A stretch of DNA of 64,000 bases, from the NCBI GenBank assembly GCA_004835665.1, contig ML240445.1:868001-932000 (forward strand), given 5' to 3'. Below the pieces are notes generated by a model, which saw only the letters and a list, made by a program, of their open reading frames with translations, ran no database searches and was not told the DNA's origin. Made by a program: the position numbers and the translations under genes. This document shows, piece after piece, positions 34,301 through 45,450 of this stretch. Within the stretch, counting starts at the first letter, position 1, and each line of letters opens with the position of its first letter. This DNA is from Phoma sp. XZ068. Taxonomy: Eukaryota > Ascomycota > Dothideomycetes > Pleosporales > Didymellaceae.

Positions 34301-35063
34301 CCATCATCTGCACCATCGATATCCACATGCAAATCCTCGTAGCGTTTGAGGGAGTGCTTCAGCAGTTGGATCTTTTGGTTACTCTCGATGCGCTTAGCTT
34401 CTGCATCCTGCTTGCTTTTGCGGTCACCCTCCATCTGGTACAAGCGCACCATCTTCTCGATGCCATCCTTGTACTGCTTCTCAACACTAAGCTTGAACTC
34501 GAGTTGAGACAACATGAGCTGGATGCGGGGTCCGAGATGTTGCGTGTCATAGCGGATAAGGTCTGCGAGAGGTGTCAGTAGACATAGGGCAGAGGTTAGA
34601 GGTTGAGCATACCGAGCTTGCTGTAGTTGGGCCTCTTGTTCGGCGCGCCGGGTGCTGGCGGGGCATACGGGGCGCGTGGTGGCATGAGGCCACTGCCGCC
34701 GCTGAGGTCGCCATACTGGCCCTGTTGGCCACCATAGCCTCCCTGCTCGTTCGGCATGTATCCGTTCCAGCCATCTTTGGGGGGAGGAGTCAGCGGATTG
34801 TTCGCCTTCCGAGTGCCAGACCCACCTGGCTGCTGCAGGCTCATGTCCTCGACGCCTGCGGCGGTGCGCTGCACGCTCAGGTCCCGCAGCTTCGACTCGA
34901 AGTACTCTATGTTGCGGCGGCCGTCTTTGATTTGGCCGTCGAGGCGCGAGAGCACGGCGGGGTTGTTGGTGGACTGTCGCATGGCATTGGCGGCGTTGAT
35001 CAGGGCTCGCTCCCTGTCAATCTTGCGCTGCACGTTGGCAACGGTCTCGTCGACGCTCGCCAT
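31315..35063 (-). CDS. PKC1: Protein kinase C (Pkc1-type), cell-wall-integrity kinase
   Basis: Pkc1 receives Rho1-GTP and drives the Bck1-Mkk-Slt2 MAP-kinase cascade at the plasma membrane. Exons are 35063-34613, 34562-34296, 34247-33279, 33229-32089, 32034-31833 and 31782-31315, giving 1165 residues, normal for fungi. In order: HR1a (about 1-70), HR1b (about 150-235), a C2-like domain (about 250-430), and two C1 fingers (HKFVQQQF..CALCGDFL.., about 462-511, and HRFETFSNMGANWCCHCGYV.., about 530-580, split by intron 3). A long Gln/Pro/Ser-rich linker follows, then the kinase domain from about 840 (VLGKGNFGKVMLAE, YAIKVLKKE, YRDLKLDN, FCGTPEFMAPE) and the AGC tail ending FRGFSYSADFN. The DFG position reads ADYG, as in other fungal Pkc1 proteins. 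Confidence 0.97.
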
Positions 35064-36002
35064 GGCGGCGGCGGTTCAGTAGTTTCGGCGGGGAGGGCGT
35101 GCGTTGCGTCTCTCCGCCGACGGGTGCGGCGAGGTGGTGGTGCCTGGCGATGGCCGGCGTTTCGTCGAGTGCTCAAGTGCTCGGTGCCCAAACAGGCGCC
35201 GGTCGTGCAGGCTGACGCTGTGCACCGAAGGAGCCGCGTCGTGGAGCGCAGAGCAGAGAAGAGGGCGGCGGTTGCTGGGTGCTGCCGGTCGCAATGACGG
35301 TAGTGGGCGGAGACAACGTGATGTCGTCAAAACCTAGCCGTGAACTGCCCTCTTGGGCTCTTAGTGCTGGCGCGTGAAGGTGGCTGTGGCGCGCAAATGT
35401 GGGGCGTCAAGTCGTCCCTGATGCCAGATGCCAAATGCCTGCAGTGATGCCTGACAGGACCCTGGCCCCTTTTTTTCTACGCGGAGAGGCGCTGCGGAGA
35501 AAGTCGACAGTGAAGGGCACGCCTGGCGGGATGGCGGGAGGGCGGCACGCAGCAGCTGTTGTTGCAAGAAAGCGTAGTGGGGCGGACACGCGGGGTGCTG
35601 TTCTAATCAAAACACAGCTACGAAAACTTTGTGGCGCAGGCCGACAACCCTTTTCCGGAGCAGAGCCTTGATGAGAGGGGAGAACCTTTAGAAATATGGA
35701 GACGAACTGGTCTTTGTTGTTGACAGGAGGCTCAGCACGCTTATCATGTAACGCCAGACGTCATCGTTGATTGGGCCGCGCGTGAATCTATTTGGCATGT
35801 GCGACACGGTTCATCCCTCAAGCCCTATTTCTAAAGCGTAACAATTCCTCTCGTATCCAGCTTTGCGCCACCCTCTGAAACCTCAACACGCACAGTTCTC
35901 CTGGGGGACCTTAGCAGGGCACTTGTCCGGGTCAAATGCCCAGGGAGATGCTGTGGATGGTACAGTTCACCTCGGTGTTTACAAATATGTCTTCCCGAGG
36001 GA
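35064..36002. other. Upstream of PKC1, no gene supported
   Basis: This region of about 0.94 kb contains the PKC1 promoter and the 3' end of CWF19. The open frames here are short and unrecognisable. Confidence 0.55.
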
Positions 36003-38228
36003 CTACCCTTCAGTAAGCACTCGAGTCCAGTCAAACTTCCTCCAACCTTTCCTCCATCTCTCTGGCCTACGATCTCCCTTCACCCATCGTCCTTGTCTCT
36101 TCTGAACCTCAATGTCCACATCCAGCATTCCTCCAAGTACCTCTCGCGCAAAGAGGTCAGCACGTGGCCATCTGCGCTCGTCCTCGACAATGTGACCCAT
36201 TCCTCCATCAAGCTCAAACCACACGTGAAAGTACGGCATCTCCTTCGCCAGGCTCCTGCGGAAGGCTTGCTTACCAAGCCCTGATCTGGAGGCCTTCAGT
36301 GTGTCGATGATGGGCTTGTGCTGGCTCCACTCATTATCCGAGGTGAGGATGGCTTCGCGGAAAAAAGCGGGAGCTGTCTCGCCAAGCTCAAATGGAATCG
36401 GTACTGCGTTCATAGCGGCGTGTAGTTTGCGTCCAGGGTTGGCGGCATTCTCATAAAAGAGGACATCGCGGCCCTGGTCATGGTACATACGGGTGAGGGA
36501 TTTCATGAAGTTACGAATCTCTTCCCATTCGTCGTCATCGCACTCTAGCAGATTGGTGCGATGCTGGATGGGCACTATTACTCCGCCTCCATCACTGATC
36601 TCAGGCTCGGTAGGTAGAGTGAGGAAAGTGCGTGTGGCTAGAGAAATGATGGGCGCAATGGGAGGCTGAGGAGGGGATTTGTCCTCGTGGTGACAAAGAG
36701 GACAAGAATCGAGGATTCGATTTGTCTTCTGATAGTCCTGGATGGCCTGGTTGCGGAGGTTGATGGATGATTTGGGAGCGCGAGCAGCGAGTCTTGTGGC
36801 GTTTTCGTCCATGTAGTCAAGATCGTTCTGTCTTCAAGTTAGTAAAGGTGAGGTGAATACAAAGCTGGAGGCACGTACGTCGAATTTGACATCCTTGCCA
36901 ATCTTCTCTGCAAGGAGAAGGCCCTCGTTCTGACCCTTCGTGCGTCGTTCCTGCCGCACCATGTCTTCGATGCTCATGTCCTCATTCTCCTTGACCAGAC
37001 CGCGCTCAACACCTCGCTTATTCTCGAGTGAGATGACCTCGCCCTGGCGACCTCCGGCCAACATTCGATTATCCATGGCATTTAGCACGACCACATCGCG
37101 ATCTGCATTACCGGTAGAGCCTGCAACGGCTGCGTTGTATTCGGCCTCGAGTCTTGCTGCGTCTGGTGACTTCTTCATCTTTGCCTTCATCATCTGGGCC
37201 TTCAGTTTGTTCAGCTCTGTCTGGCTGAGCGTGACTGTCTTTGTGGCAGGTCTTGGATCTGGCACGTTTTGGGCCTGAGGTAAGTCTTCCATCTGGTGAT
37301 CTTCTCGAGAGGGGTGGAGCCCTGTCTTCAGTTTGCGCTCCTCGTATAGCTCTCCGGACGGCTTCTCCTTGCCCACGTAGTCGTTGCCGTACATGTTCCT
37401 CCTGTCCAACTCGGTCTCTTCTTCTCGAGCCTCGTCGAAGTCGCGCAAATGGCCATATTTCTCCAGGGCTACCTCCTCAACGCTTCTTCCTGTCTCCTCG
37501 GCGGCCCTGTAAATGCCCTTGAGCTTTGTCATGCGCCACTGTGACCCCGAGTCGCCGAATGTGTAGTCGACCTGCCTCTGCGCGGGCTCTTCCGTTGTCG
37601 TTGCTTGATCACTGTTCAGGTCGGCGAGGTGGTGGTTCAACTCCGCTTTGTGGATTTTCAGAGCGTGTTGCTTCTCTGCCGAGGCCGCAACGTATGTCGT
37701 CTTCTCCTCTCTTTTTTTCCTTTGCACATAGTCGACATCCATGGAGGATGGCGCTTGCATCCAATCGTCTCGCTGTACGTTTGCGCCGGCTGCCTCCTCA
37801 AGCTGCTCGTCTAGGAGCTGATCATCGTGCGGCGCATAGTCCTTTGTTTGCGGCGCATCGTCACCAGAAGACTCATCCTCTTCGAAATGGCGCGATTTGC
37901 GCTTGCTTGTCAGGCGATCCTCATCGCCGCTCGAGGGAGACCGGCTCTGCCTGTGCTTATGCTTGCGGTGGGACGGATCGTCGTACTTGGCATCGCGCCC
38001 TCGTTCCTTGCGCTTGCGCCGCGAACGTTCTTCAGAGGTCTCTCGGTGGTGTCGCGATCGTTTGTCCCTATGATGGCCGTCCCGGTCTCGATCATCGCGG
38101 TGGTGGCGCGAAGAATGGTGCTTGCTCGAGCGGTGGTGTCGGTCGCGGCTGTGGCTTCTGTCGCGCTTCTTCTTGTCTGCTTTGCTCTTGCTCGCCGCGA
38201 GCTCTTTCTCGAAATCCTCCAGGCCCAT
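36003..38228 (-). CDS. CWF19: CWF19-type pre-mRNA splicing factor
   Basis: Cwf19 acts late in splicing, with the spliceosome and intron lariat turnover. Exons are 38228-36879 and 36827-36003 (51 bp intron, GAC|GTACGT..GACAG|AAC), giving 724 residues. The start is MGLEDFEKELAA; upstream in-frame codons to 38330 are leader. The N-terminal third is an Arg/His/Ser/Asp-rich low-complexity region typical of spliceosomal proteins. The CwfJ C-terminal domain 1 carries the Cys-rich SCPLCHHED and the HIT-like GRKLHAAMNAVPIP. The CwfJ C-terminal domain 2 lies in the last 120 residues (MPYFHVWFELDGGMGHIVED). It shares a short divergent promoter with GPN1. Confidence 0.95.
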
Positions 38229-38526
38229 TGTTGAAGTTAGGCGTGTGCTGAGGTCGAACTGGTGAGTGTTGATTGAACTGTCGTCCAATGACCAAAGTTT
38301 GAGAGCTTGGACTGAGCACATTGACATCACTGGCGCGACTTGCTAGCGCGTCGTTGGCTCGCCCCGCTCAAGAATTTCGAGACATCAACTTTGTACCAGC
38401 TACACTCTCCACTCTGACTGACACCACACTCCTTCACGGCCATTCACAGATACAGTTGCATTACAGAGACTTGACTGCAGCTAGCCACTTCGACCGCACC
38501 GCCTTTCGCCCCAGACCACCGCCGCC
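38229..38526. promoter_or_regulatory. Divergent promoter of CWF19 and GPN1
   Basis: Only 298 bp separate the two start codons, so both promoters and leaders must fit here. The half next to GPN1 is pyrimidine-rich on the coding strand. No clear TATA box was seen. Confidence 0.6.
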
Positions 38527-39882
38527 ATGGCCTCCGCCCACGCTCCCGAGAGCTCGGCAGCCTCGAGTACGGCGGCCTCCAGCTCAGAGCCTCCAGTTGC
38601 TATAGTATGCGTCGGCATGGCCGGCTCTGGAAAGACGACCTTTATGCAACGCCTCGTATCGCATATCTACACCCACCCCGACCCAACCTCAAAAGACCCC
38701 TCCGTATCGAAGACCGCACCCACCCCGCCGTACATCATCAACCTCGATCCCGCAGTCCACCATGTTCCTTTCACTCCCAACATCGACATCCGTGATAGTG
38801 TCAACTACAAGGAGGTCATGAAGCAGTTCAATCTAGGGCCCAACGGCGGCATCTTGACCAGCTTAAACCTGTTCAGCACAAAGATCGACCAAGTGATTGG
38901 ACTGCTAGAGAAGAGGACGCAGGCACCAGAGCCAGCAAAGGAGCCCGAGCAGACCACCGTCGAGTTCATGACAAACAGCGGCAAGGAGAAGCAGCCGGCA
39001 CCGCCGCCTGCGCAGCAACAGCAGGTCAAGCACATCCTGGTAGACACGCCAGGCCAGATTGAAGTCTTTGTTTGGTCAGCCAGTGGAGAGATCTTGCTCT
39101 CGAGCTTAGCAAGCACATTCCCTACCGTCATTGCCTATGTCATCGACACGCCACGAACCACAAGTACCAGCACCTTCATGTCGAATATGCTCTACGCCTG
39201 CTCGATCCTGTACAAGACGAAACTGCCTATGATCTTGGTCTTCAACAAGACTGACGCACAGGATGCTGAGTTTGCCAAGGAATGGATGACAGACTTTGAG
39301 GCTTTCCAAGCGGCGTTGCGAAACGAGGAAGAGGGTGGCACTTTCGGAGGCGATGGCATCACTGGCGGAAGCGGCTACATGAGCAGCCTGCTCAACAGCA
39401 TGTCCCTCGTCCTCGAGGAGTTCTACAAGCACTTGAGCGTCGTGGGTGTCAGCGCTATGACCGGTGACGGCATGGACGACTTCTTCAAGGGCGTTCAAGA
39501 AAAGAAGGCAGAGTTCGAGCGTGACTACAAACCAGAATTGGAGCGAAGGAGAGCTGAACGCGAGCAGGAAAAGCAGGCTACTCGACAGCGCGAACTTGAC
39601 AAGCTTATGAAGGACATGAAGGTGGGAGGAGCAGGGACAAAGCCGAAGAAGGCGCCCCGCAAGGAAGAGCCCGAGACTGTGAGCGATGCAGAAGATATGG
39701 ACGACGATGACGAAAACCATCCCGCCAACGACTTTGACGACGACTTCGACTCGGAAGAAGATGCCATGGATCCGGACAGCAACCTCAAGCAGAGATACTC
39801 ACAGGCACTGAGGGATAGCGGTGGCCCCTCAAACGAAGACATGAGTTTCGCCAAGTACGTGCAGACGGCCAAGTTCACCTGA
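38527..39882 (+). CDS. GPN1: GPN-loop GTPase 1 (Npa3/Gpn1)
   Basis: Gpn1/Npa3 assists assembly and nuclear import of RNA polymerase II. This is a single exon of 451 residues. Motifs: P-loop GMAGSGKTT (about 30-38), GPNGG (the GPN loop, about 104-108), DTPGQIE (173-179) and NKTD (240-243). There is a low-complexity insert of about 35 residues (Pro/Glu/Gln-rich, about 131-167) between the helix after the GPN loop and DTPGQ. The acidic C-terminal tail (DAEDMDDDDENHPANDF...) ends DMSFAKYVQTAKFT, as in the family. The start is the ATG in CCGCCATGGCC. It is divergent from CWF19. Confidence 0.96.
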   Translation: MASAHAPESSAASSTAASSSEPPVAIVCVGMAGSGKTTFMQRLVSHIYTHPDPTSKDPSVSKTAPTPPYIINLDPAVHHVPFTPNIDIRDSVNYKEVMKQFNLGPNGGILTSLNLFSTKIDQVIGLLEKRTQAPEPAKEPEQTTVEFMTNSGKEKQPAPPPAQQQQVKHILVDTPGQIEVFVWSASGEILLSSLASTFPTVIAYVIDTPRTTSTSTFMSNMLYACSILYKTKLPMILVFNKTDAQDAEFAKEWMTDFEAFQAALRNEEEGGTFGGDGITGGSGYMSSLLNSMSLVLEEFYKHLSVVGVSAMTGDGMDDFFKGVQEKKAEFERDYKPELERRRAEREQEKQATRQRELDKLMKDMKVGGAGTKPKKAPRKEEPETVSDAEDMDDDDENHPANDFDDDFDSEEDAMDPDSNLKQRYSQALRDSGGPSNEDMSFAKYVQTAKFT

Positions 39883-42800
39883 GCGCTGTCATTCGAAGCT
39901 TCGGCCAAACCCAGTGACGCTCGACCGGAGGCGAAAACCAAGCTCACGATATCCCGAGAGATCTACCCCAAGAATCTCGATGCCCCAGCTTTTTACCTCG
40001 CCCCCAACAAACCCCGATTTCGCTTCCCAAATCCCGGTCCACGTCGGAAGTCACTGCATGTATACGCAGCTCAGGCGGTGGCGAGAACCACTCCAACACG
40101 GATACATGCATCCAACGAACGCTGTGCCAAAGTCAGCAACATCCCCTTTCCAACTCTCACGCATTATCAGCACTTGTTCTCCACACCACTATGCTCCCAA
40201 ATCCCATCAGGGAAGCTCTCGCATCCAGGTCTTCTATCTGGCATGACTTTTCCCTCGACCGGGAATTGTCTCGATCACAGCGGCTGCAAGATCGAGACCA
40301 TAAGCGGGACGGGACGAAGATGGGAAGTGTCTTGGTTGTGTTGCACGAGACTTACGCAGGGCAGAGAAACGAGACGCAGGACGAGAACGTAGCGCAGGGG
40401 TGATGTGTAGTTGTCAATGTCAGTGTCAGACCAAGCGCAGTGCGTGCAGCGCGGTGCTGTACCTTGTTTCTCCCTGATTGCGCTTGTTGTGATGCACGTG
40501 TTGATGCCCATCTCTTTCCATCCAGACAGCCCATGATGGTCGTACGATAGGAGCATACGCTGATCAATTTCTCACCCTTAACACAACACCCAACATAATT
40601 TCAATCCTAGACAACATGCAGCCTCAACACAGCACGGAATGCTTCCCCTTCATCGCTCACAGCTGACTTCTTTGTTGTACTCATATAGCTCCACAGCGTC
40701 TCGCCCGCACACCGTTCCCGCAACCCCTGCCCATAACCATGCTGTGTTCCCCCGAAGCGAGCTCACTCACATACAAGCAGCCTTCGCAAGGCCTCCCTGC
40801 TATACCTCGCTCAGCGCCGCTGCCGTGCAACCGAGGCTGATACACGAACCCTCCGCCTGGAGTCGCACGACAGTGCGCCCGCCGCTCCCGGAACGAAATC
40901 TCCTTGACAGGCACCCCCAATGTCGCAAAGGTCCCTTGACAGGAACGACGTTTGGGTCCCGCCCCTGCACAACACCGCGTGGCGTGTGCGTCTGCACGCC
41001 CGACGGCGGGGCGTGATCGGACCTGTCTGCGGCCTTTGGGAAATGACAGGCGCGCTCTGGTGGATGGGCGTGTGGCACGGGGGAAACCATGGCCCACGCG
41101 TCGTGCGTTGTTGAGTTGTGGGGACCACGGTGCGTGTGGGGAGTGAGCTGTTGGTTGCAGCAGATATAGAGCCAGGTACCTTTTTTGTTCATTAAAATGA
41201 CAGTTTGACAGAAGTGGATCCTTCCCGTCGGGAAGATCGTAATATTTCTGGGGTATTTTTATCCCCTGGTCCGCCCCTGGCAGGGTGAAATAATGGGTGA
41301 TTGCATTGTGATGCTGTGGTGGGTCGTAGGTTGTCATGGTCCACGATGCCCATGTCCCTGTATCTTTCATGTATAAGTGCCTTGTCCAATCGTGAGTTCG
41401 CGTAGTGTTGAGCTGTTAAGAACAGGGTAGCTACGAGACTATTGATTCCGTTTCAATGTCCACAAGGGGAGCTATACTGGTCGCCACCGCGACTATCTCA
41501 ACGAACCTGAATGTGGTGTGTATACAAACCGACTGGCGAGCGGCTGCTGTGGTACGGTGCTAAGCTGGCGCGCGGGAGACATGCGTATTCTGAAGCGTTC
41601 TCAGGCAGAGTGAGACTGCACGACGTGGTACGATAGATACCCGATTCGGTACGACATCACACATGGCTTGTTTGCACCACTGCCCAACCGCGTGGGATGT
41701 CTGAAGGTGAGTCTGGCGTTCTGCTTCAGGGCGAAGAAGCAGCGCAGCACCGCCTCTCTAGCGCCTCCATGATAACGACCAGCCATCAGTCGAAGTGGTG
41801 TGCTCGTATCCGCGACGATATTGAATTCTCCGAGATCAACATGGGATCCTCACCGTCGTCCGCTTAGCAGCTGCACAGGCACCCGTGTCCTCCACATCGC
41901 TAATCTCCCACCCACGCTGCCCACGAGCCGGGGAAGCGGCAGCGACCTTGACATGTTCGCTTGCCAACTTGAAACCATGACCTGCATCCCGCTCCCGATC
42001 GTTGAGTTTCCCCGCATACGCTCATGTTCTGTCGTACCTATTTCGAGATCTGCACGTAGTTAGACGAGGCAGAGACGACGTGTCACAGCATGCTCGTCAC
42101 GACCAGGCAGGTGAAAAAGAGCAAGAGACGACCACAAGAGTGGGTCAGGGCTGTCTCGTGTTGCGTGTTGTACTGTGCTGGAACACGAACGTTTTGGTCG
42201 TTGGGAGATGCGTGGCTGTCACGTTGCGCACCAAAGCATGGATCAATGTTTTGAAACAGAAACGGACGGGTACGGGCGTAGCGATGAACTCAAAGAATGA
42301 AGGGAATCGCCACAGCGTAGGAGGCCTGACGATACACTGGACTCGACTCCACTTGGTTGTTTGTTTCCATCAGCCACCAGCTGATATTCGCCTCAGGTAG
42401 TTGATGGCCTGACGAAGGACGGAATTGGCCGCTGCTCTTACAAGTCCCATAATGCAAGCAAGGAGATGAGAGTTAGAGCGTAAGCAAAGGCGAGGGCGCA
42501 CCTTCCGGCGTGCCGCGACAGGGAGATGGCTGTTCCTTTAGCGAGACGCTGTGCGACTTGAAGACCCTATTGCTGTAGATGACCGCCCAGGGTCTGTCTG
42601 GGACTGTGTTGTCCTTGCATGTGCGTGCCCGGCCAAGAAATGGCCTGATCTGCTGCGCAATATTGTAAGCATGTTGATTGTTGGTAATTGAATGTATGCA
42701 GGCAGGTCAGCCGAAGAGTTGCAATCAGTCATTCCGGGAAGATCGGTTATGGTTGCACCTTCTCACCTCAACATCAACACCAAGTGCGGGGCAATCCAAA

Positions 42801-44019
42801 CAGAGGAAAGCAGCCCCGTTCAAGAAGCGTTCAAAGGGCAGAGACCTACATTCTCTGGGTATGGTGTCCATATCTGAACATCCAATAGCTGGAGCTCAAA
42901 AGAACCTCATCTTCAAGCCGTTTCTGGTGCGTGGTATGTTGTCGTCACAGCCTTTTTCGGGGTGACGCAGCCAATCGAAGTCAGCGGGACCTCTTCCTCG
43001 CTCGGTAGATCATTGGAGGTTGGTCTGGATTGCCGTCTGCAGGGTCCGCACATCAGCGGGAGGAGTTGGCGCGAGCCACTCCACAACGTAAGGTTCACGA
43101 GTGCAGAATGTTGGGCTCGAAGACCGCCGGAGAAGGGATGGACTGCACTTGGATGGTGCTGTGTCGTGCTTTTTCTTTGTTCCACTGCAATGGGAACTAT
43201 ACGCGTTATCGTGATGAGGTGTTGCAGGCTGAAGAGTCTGGGACAGTGGACCCTGGAAATAATTGTTATCGTTATCCCTCAACGTTCAGTCCGGGACAGC
43301 ATCCAATAGTTTGCGGCGTTTACCAGGATGTGGCTGGGGATCCATGATCTTAGCGTGAACTGCATCTGACAGCGGCAAACGATTCACGGAGTTCAGCGTC
43401 GTCATTTGTACGTGTAGGTTGTGCTAGGAGATTAGCATCACCAGAGCCAAGACAGGGGCCAATAGGCTACTGACTGCGCCGCAAAGGATCCTAGGAGGGG
43501 TCAAGTCGTGTAAGCGATCTATGGTGCACATGATAGGAATTGGGATGATTCAAAATGATTCAGTAGGGTTCAGTGTTGTAACGATGTTTTGATTTTCACT
43601 ACGGTATCGATGTACCGATATAAGCTGAAAGACTATGTGCCCATTGTAATAATGGGCGGGGTATCCATGTTCGTCCTGTGATTCTGTGCATCACCACCAA
43701 ACGGAGCCCCGTTGCAGGCCCGCTCCACGCATTAACCTATCGAATGAAGTTGCGTCCCTTCATTGACGGGACCAAGAAATACGCCTAGGCCAAAGGTCGG
43801 AGAAAGAAATTACAATGATAGGATATCAGTGTTGGAGGCGACCATGGCAGACTCGTCACTCCACTCGTAGCCATGTCGGCGATTGCGTCTACTTCTTGCT
43901 CACAAGATTTTGAACGCCATGAAATCCAGAAAGGCCTCCTACGCCGCGCTAAATGTGGCGAGGTAATAGAAAAACGAAAGCAGAAAGGTACCCATGAACA
44001 CCGGAATGCAAACACCAGG
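39883..44019. other. Gene-free region between GPN1 and the MtfA-type gene
   Basis: There are 4.1 kb with no supportable gene. The longest open frame (40681-41370 minus, 229 codons) is GC-rich, has no recognisable domain and overlaps similarly long frames on both strands. No repeats of note were seen by eye. Confidence 0.55.
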
Positions 44020-45039
44020 CTACTCAAATTTGCGCTTCTCCCCACTGGCCGCAATGGCGAGTGCATCAAGTCCCGAGGAGGACCCGATAGAGTAGCCGTG
44101 GTTCATCGAGTACTGGGTAGGGTCGGGGTACGCAGATCGGTGTTGTTGGACGGGAGAGTAATCCGAGAGTGGGTCCACCTGTTGTACAGCAGGCGCCATG
44201 AAGGCGGTGGCATCTGGGCTCAGCGAGAGGTTGGGGTCGAGATTTGGGAGCGATGTGACTGGCGCAGAGGACTGAAGAGGAGATGGCCTTGGGCGCTTAG
44301 CTGCGGGCTTTGAAGACTTTTTCGAGCCGTTCTCGCTTCCTTTGGAGCTGCGACCACTCTGGTGAGTGCGCCGGTGCTGCTCCATGTTGTCTTTTCGCGT
44401 GAAAGCCTTGTTGCATTCCGGGCAGAAAGCGTCCTTCTTGCCGGTGTGCTTCTTTGCGTGGCGGGCAGCGTGTCCAGAAGTAGTAAAGTAGTCGCTGCAC
44501 CCGTATTGCTTGGCCATTGGGCAAGGGTAGCTGTTCTTCTTCGGTCGTACGTTGGCAGATGCAGGAGCAGGAGGTGCAATACCCTGTTCTGGGAGCTGGC
44601 TGGGCCTGTAGAAGACCTGTGGAGGTTGTGTGTGGTAAGGAAGCTGGCCAACAATCTGAGGGCCGTACGCGCTGTAATTATCTGGCTTCAAGTCGCTGTG
44701 CGGGATGCCATTGTGCTGCATACCGTTCTGCTGCATGCCGCTTTGCTGCATATCGAAATACTGCTGCTGCGCATAGTTGGGTGAAGGGAGACCCTGGCCA
44801 AGGCCGTCGAAGGGTCCAAACTCCGGAGTGATGGGCGAGGGCGTTTGCATTGTGACTGAATCTGACGAGTCGCTGCGAATTAATCGCGGCGTTGGTGGAG
44901 AGCCAATGGGTGAGGAGGTGTAGCTGGAAGTGCGCGAGCGCAGAGAAGGTGTGATGGAGGGGAGGCGGACTAAAGTTGGTGCCTCAGGCCCGTCGTTTAA
45001 CAATGACACGCGGCGTCCCGAAGAGTTCTTGCCGTCCAT
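44020..45039 (-). CDS. mtfA: MtfA-type C2H2 zinc-finger regulator
   Basis: This is a single exon of 339 residues with ATG at 45039 (MDGKNSSGRRVSLLNDGPEA). MtfA regulates secondary metabolism, conidiation and pathogenicity in Aspergillus and related genera. Two fingers are present near residues 185-245: an atypical first finger (YPCPMAKQYGCSDYFTTSGH with HAKKH) and a classical second (FCPECNKAFTRKDNMEQHRR). The linker HTGKKDAFC is the family's signature. The N-terminus is Ser/Pro- and Gln-rich with short QQ.GMQ repeats, the C-terminus Ser/Pro/Tyr-rich, ending SGEKRKFE. The gene is isolated, with 4.1 kb of empty sequence downstream and 7.5 kb upstream. Confidence 0.92.
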   Translation of the reverse strand: MDGKNSSGRRVSLLNDGPEAPTLVRLPSITPSLRSRTSSYTSSPIGSPPTPRLIRSDSSDSVTMQTPSPITPEFGPFDGLGQGLPSPNYAQQQYFDMQQSGMQQNGMQHNGIPHSDLKPDNYSAYGPQIVGQLPYHTQPPQVFYRPSQLPEQGIAPPAPASANVRPKKNSYPCPMAKQYGCSDYFTTSGHAARHAKKHTGKKDAFCPECNKAFTRKDNMEQHRRTHQSGRSSKGSENGSKKSSKPAAKRPRPSPLQSSAPVTSLPNLDPNLSLSPDATAFMAPAVQQVDPLSDYSPVQQHRSAYPDPTQYSMNHGYSIGSSSGLDALAIAASGEKRKFE

Positions 45040-45450
45040 GTTTCTTATAGAGAAGGCAAGGCACAAACACGCGCCAGTGAAAGGAATGCGACCAGATTTG
45101 CGGTGGTAACCTCGCGCCACACGTGAGGAGCGCAAAGGGTGTGTTGAGATGGTAGCGATGTGCAGCGACGGTTCAAATGACTACACAGCAAAGCGTAGCA
45201 AATTAAAAGCGTGTGTAGAGTGGAGGTGAGCAGCAAGATGGGAGGTGTATGACGCCAGGAGAGAGGCTGTCTTTGGTAGAGTGAGGGGATGGGGGTCTGT
45301 ATGGTGTTGAGAGCGTGAGCTGACTGGGCGTTCACTCTCAGGGCGTGGGACAGCAGAGACAGATATAGAGGGCAAAGCAGATTAGACCTAGTATGGGCAG
45401 GGTTGCTCGAACAAGGATCCGCCGGAACTGAAAAAGTCGATGCAAAATCC
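45040..45450 (-). promoter_or_regulatory. Probable 5' leader of the MtfA-type gene, free of ATG
   Basis: On the coding (minus) strand no ATG occurs in any frame across these 411 bases. They are rich in CT tracts and end with TTCTCTATAAGAAAC before the start codon. This is what a long fungal 5' UTR looks like, and the absence of uORFs may favour translation. The exact transcription start is unknown. Confidence 0.55.

Noticed and set aside
34572..35297. 241-codon plus-strand frame
   Set aside because: It is antisense to the first exons of PKC1, whose spliced frame and HR1 domains are clear.
37526..38251. 241-codon plus-strand frame
   Set aside because: It is antisense to the Arg/His/Ser-rich part of CWF19, which explains its Cys/Arg/Ser composition.
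40681..41370. 229-codon minus-strand frame
   Set aside because: No ATG-context support, no domain, basic low-information sequence, and other equally long frames overlap it on both strands. GC-rich sequence is the simplest explanation.
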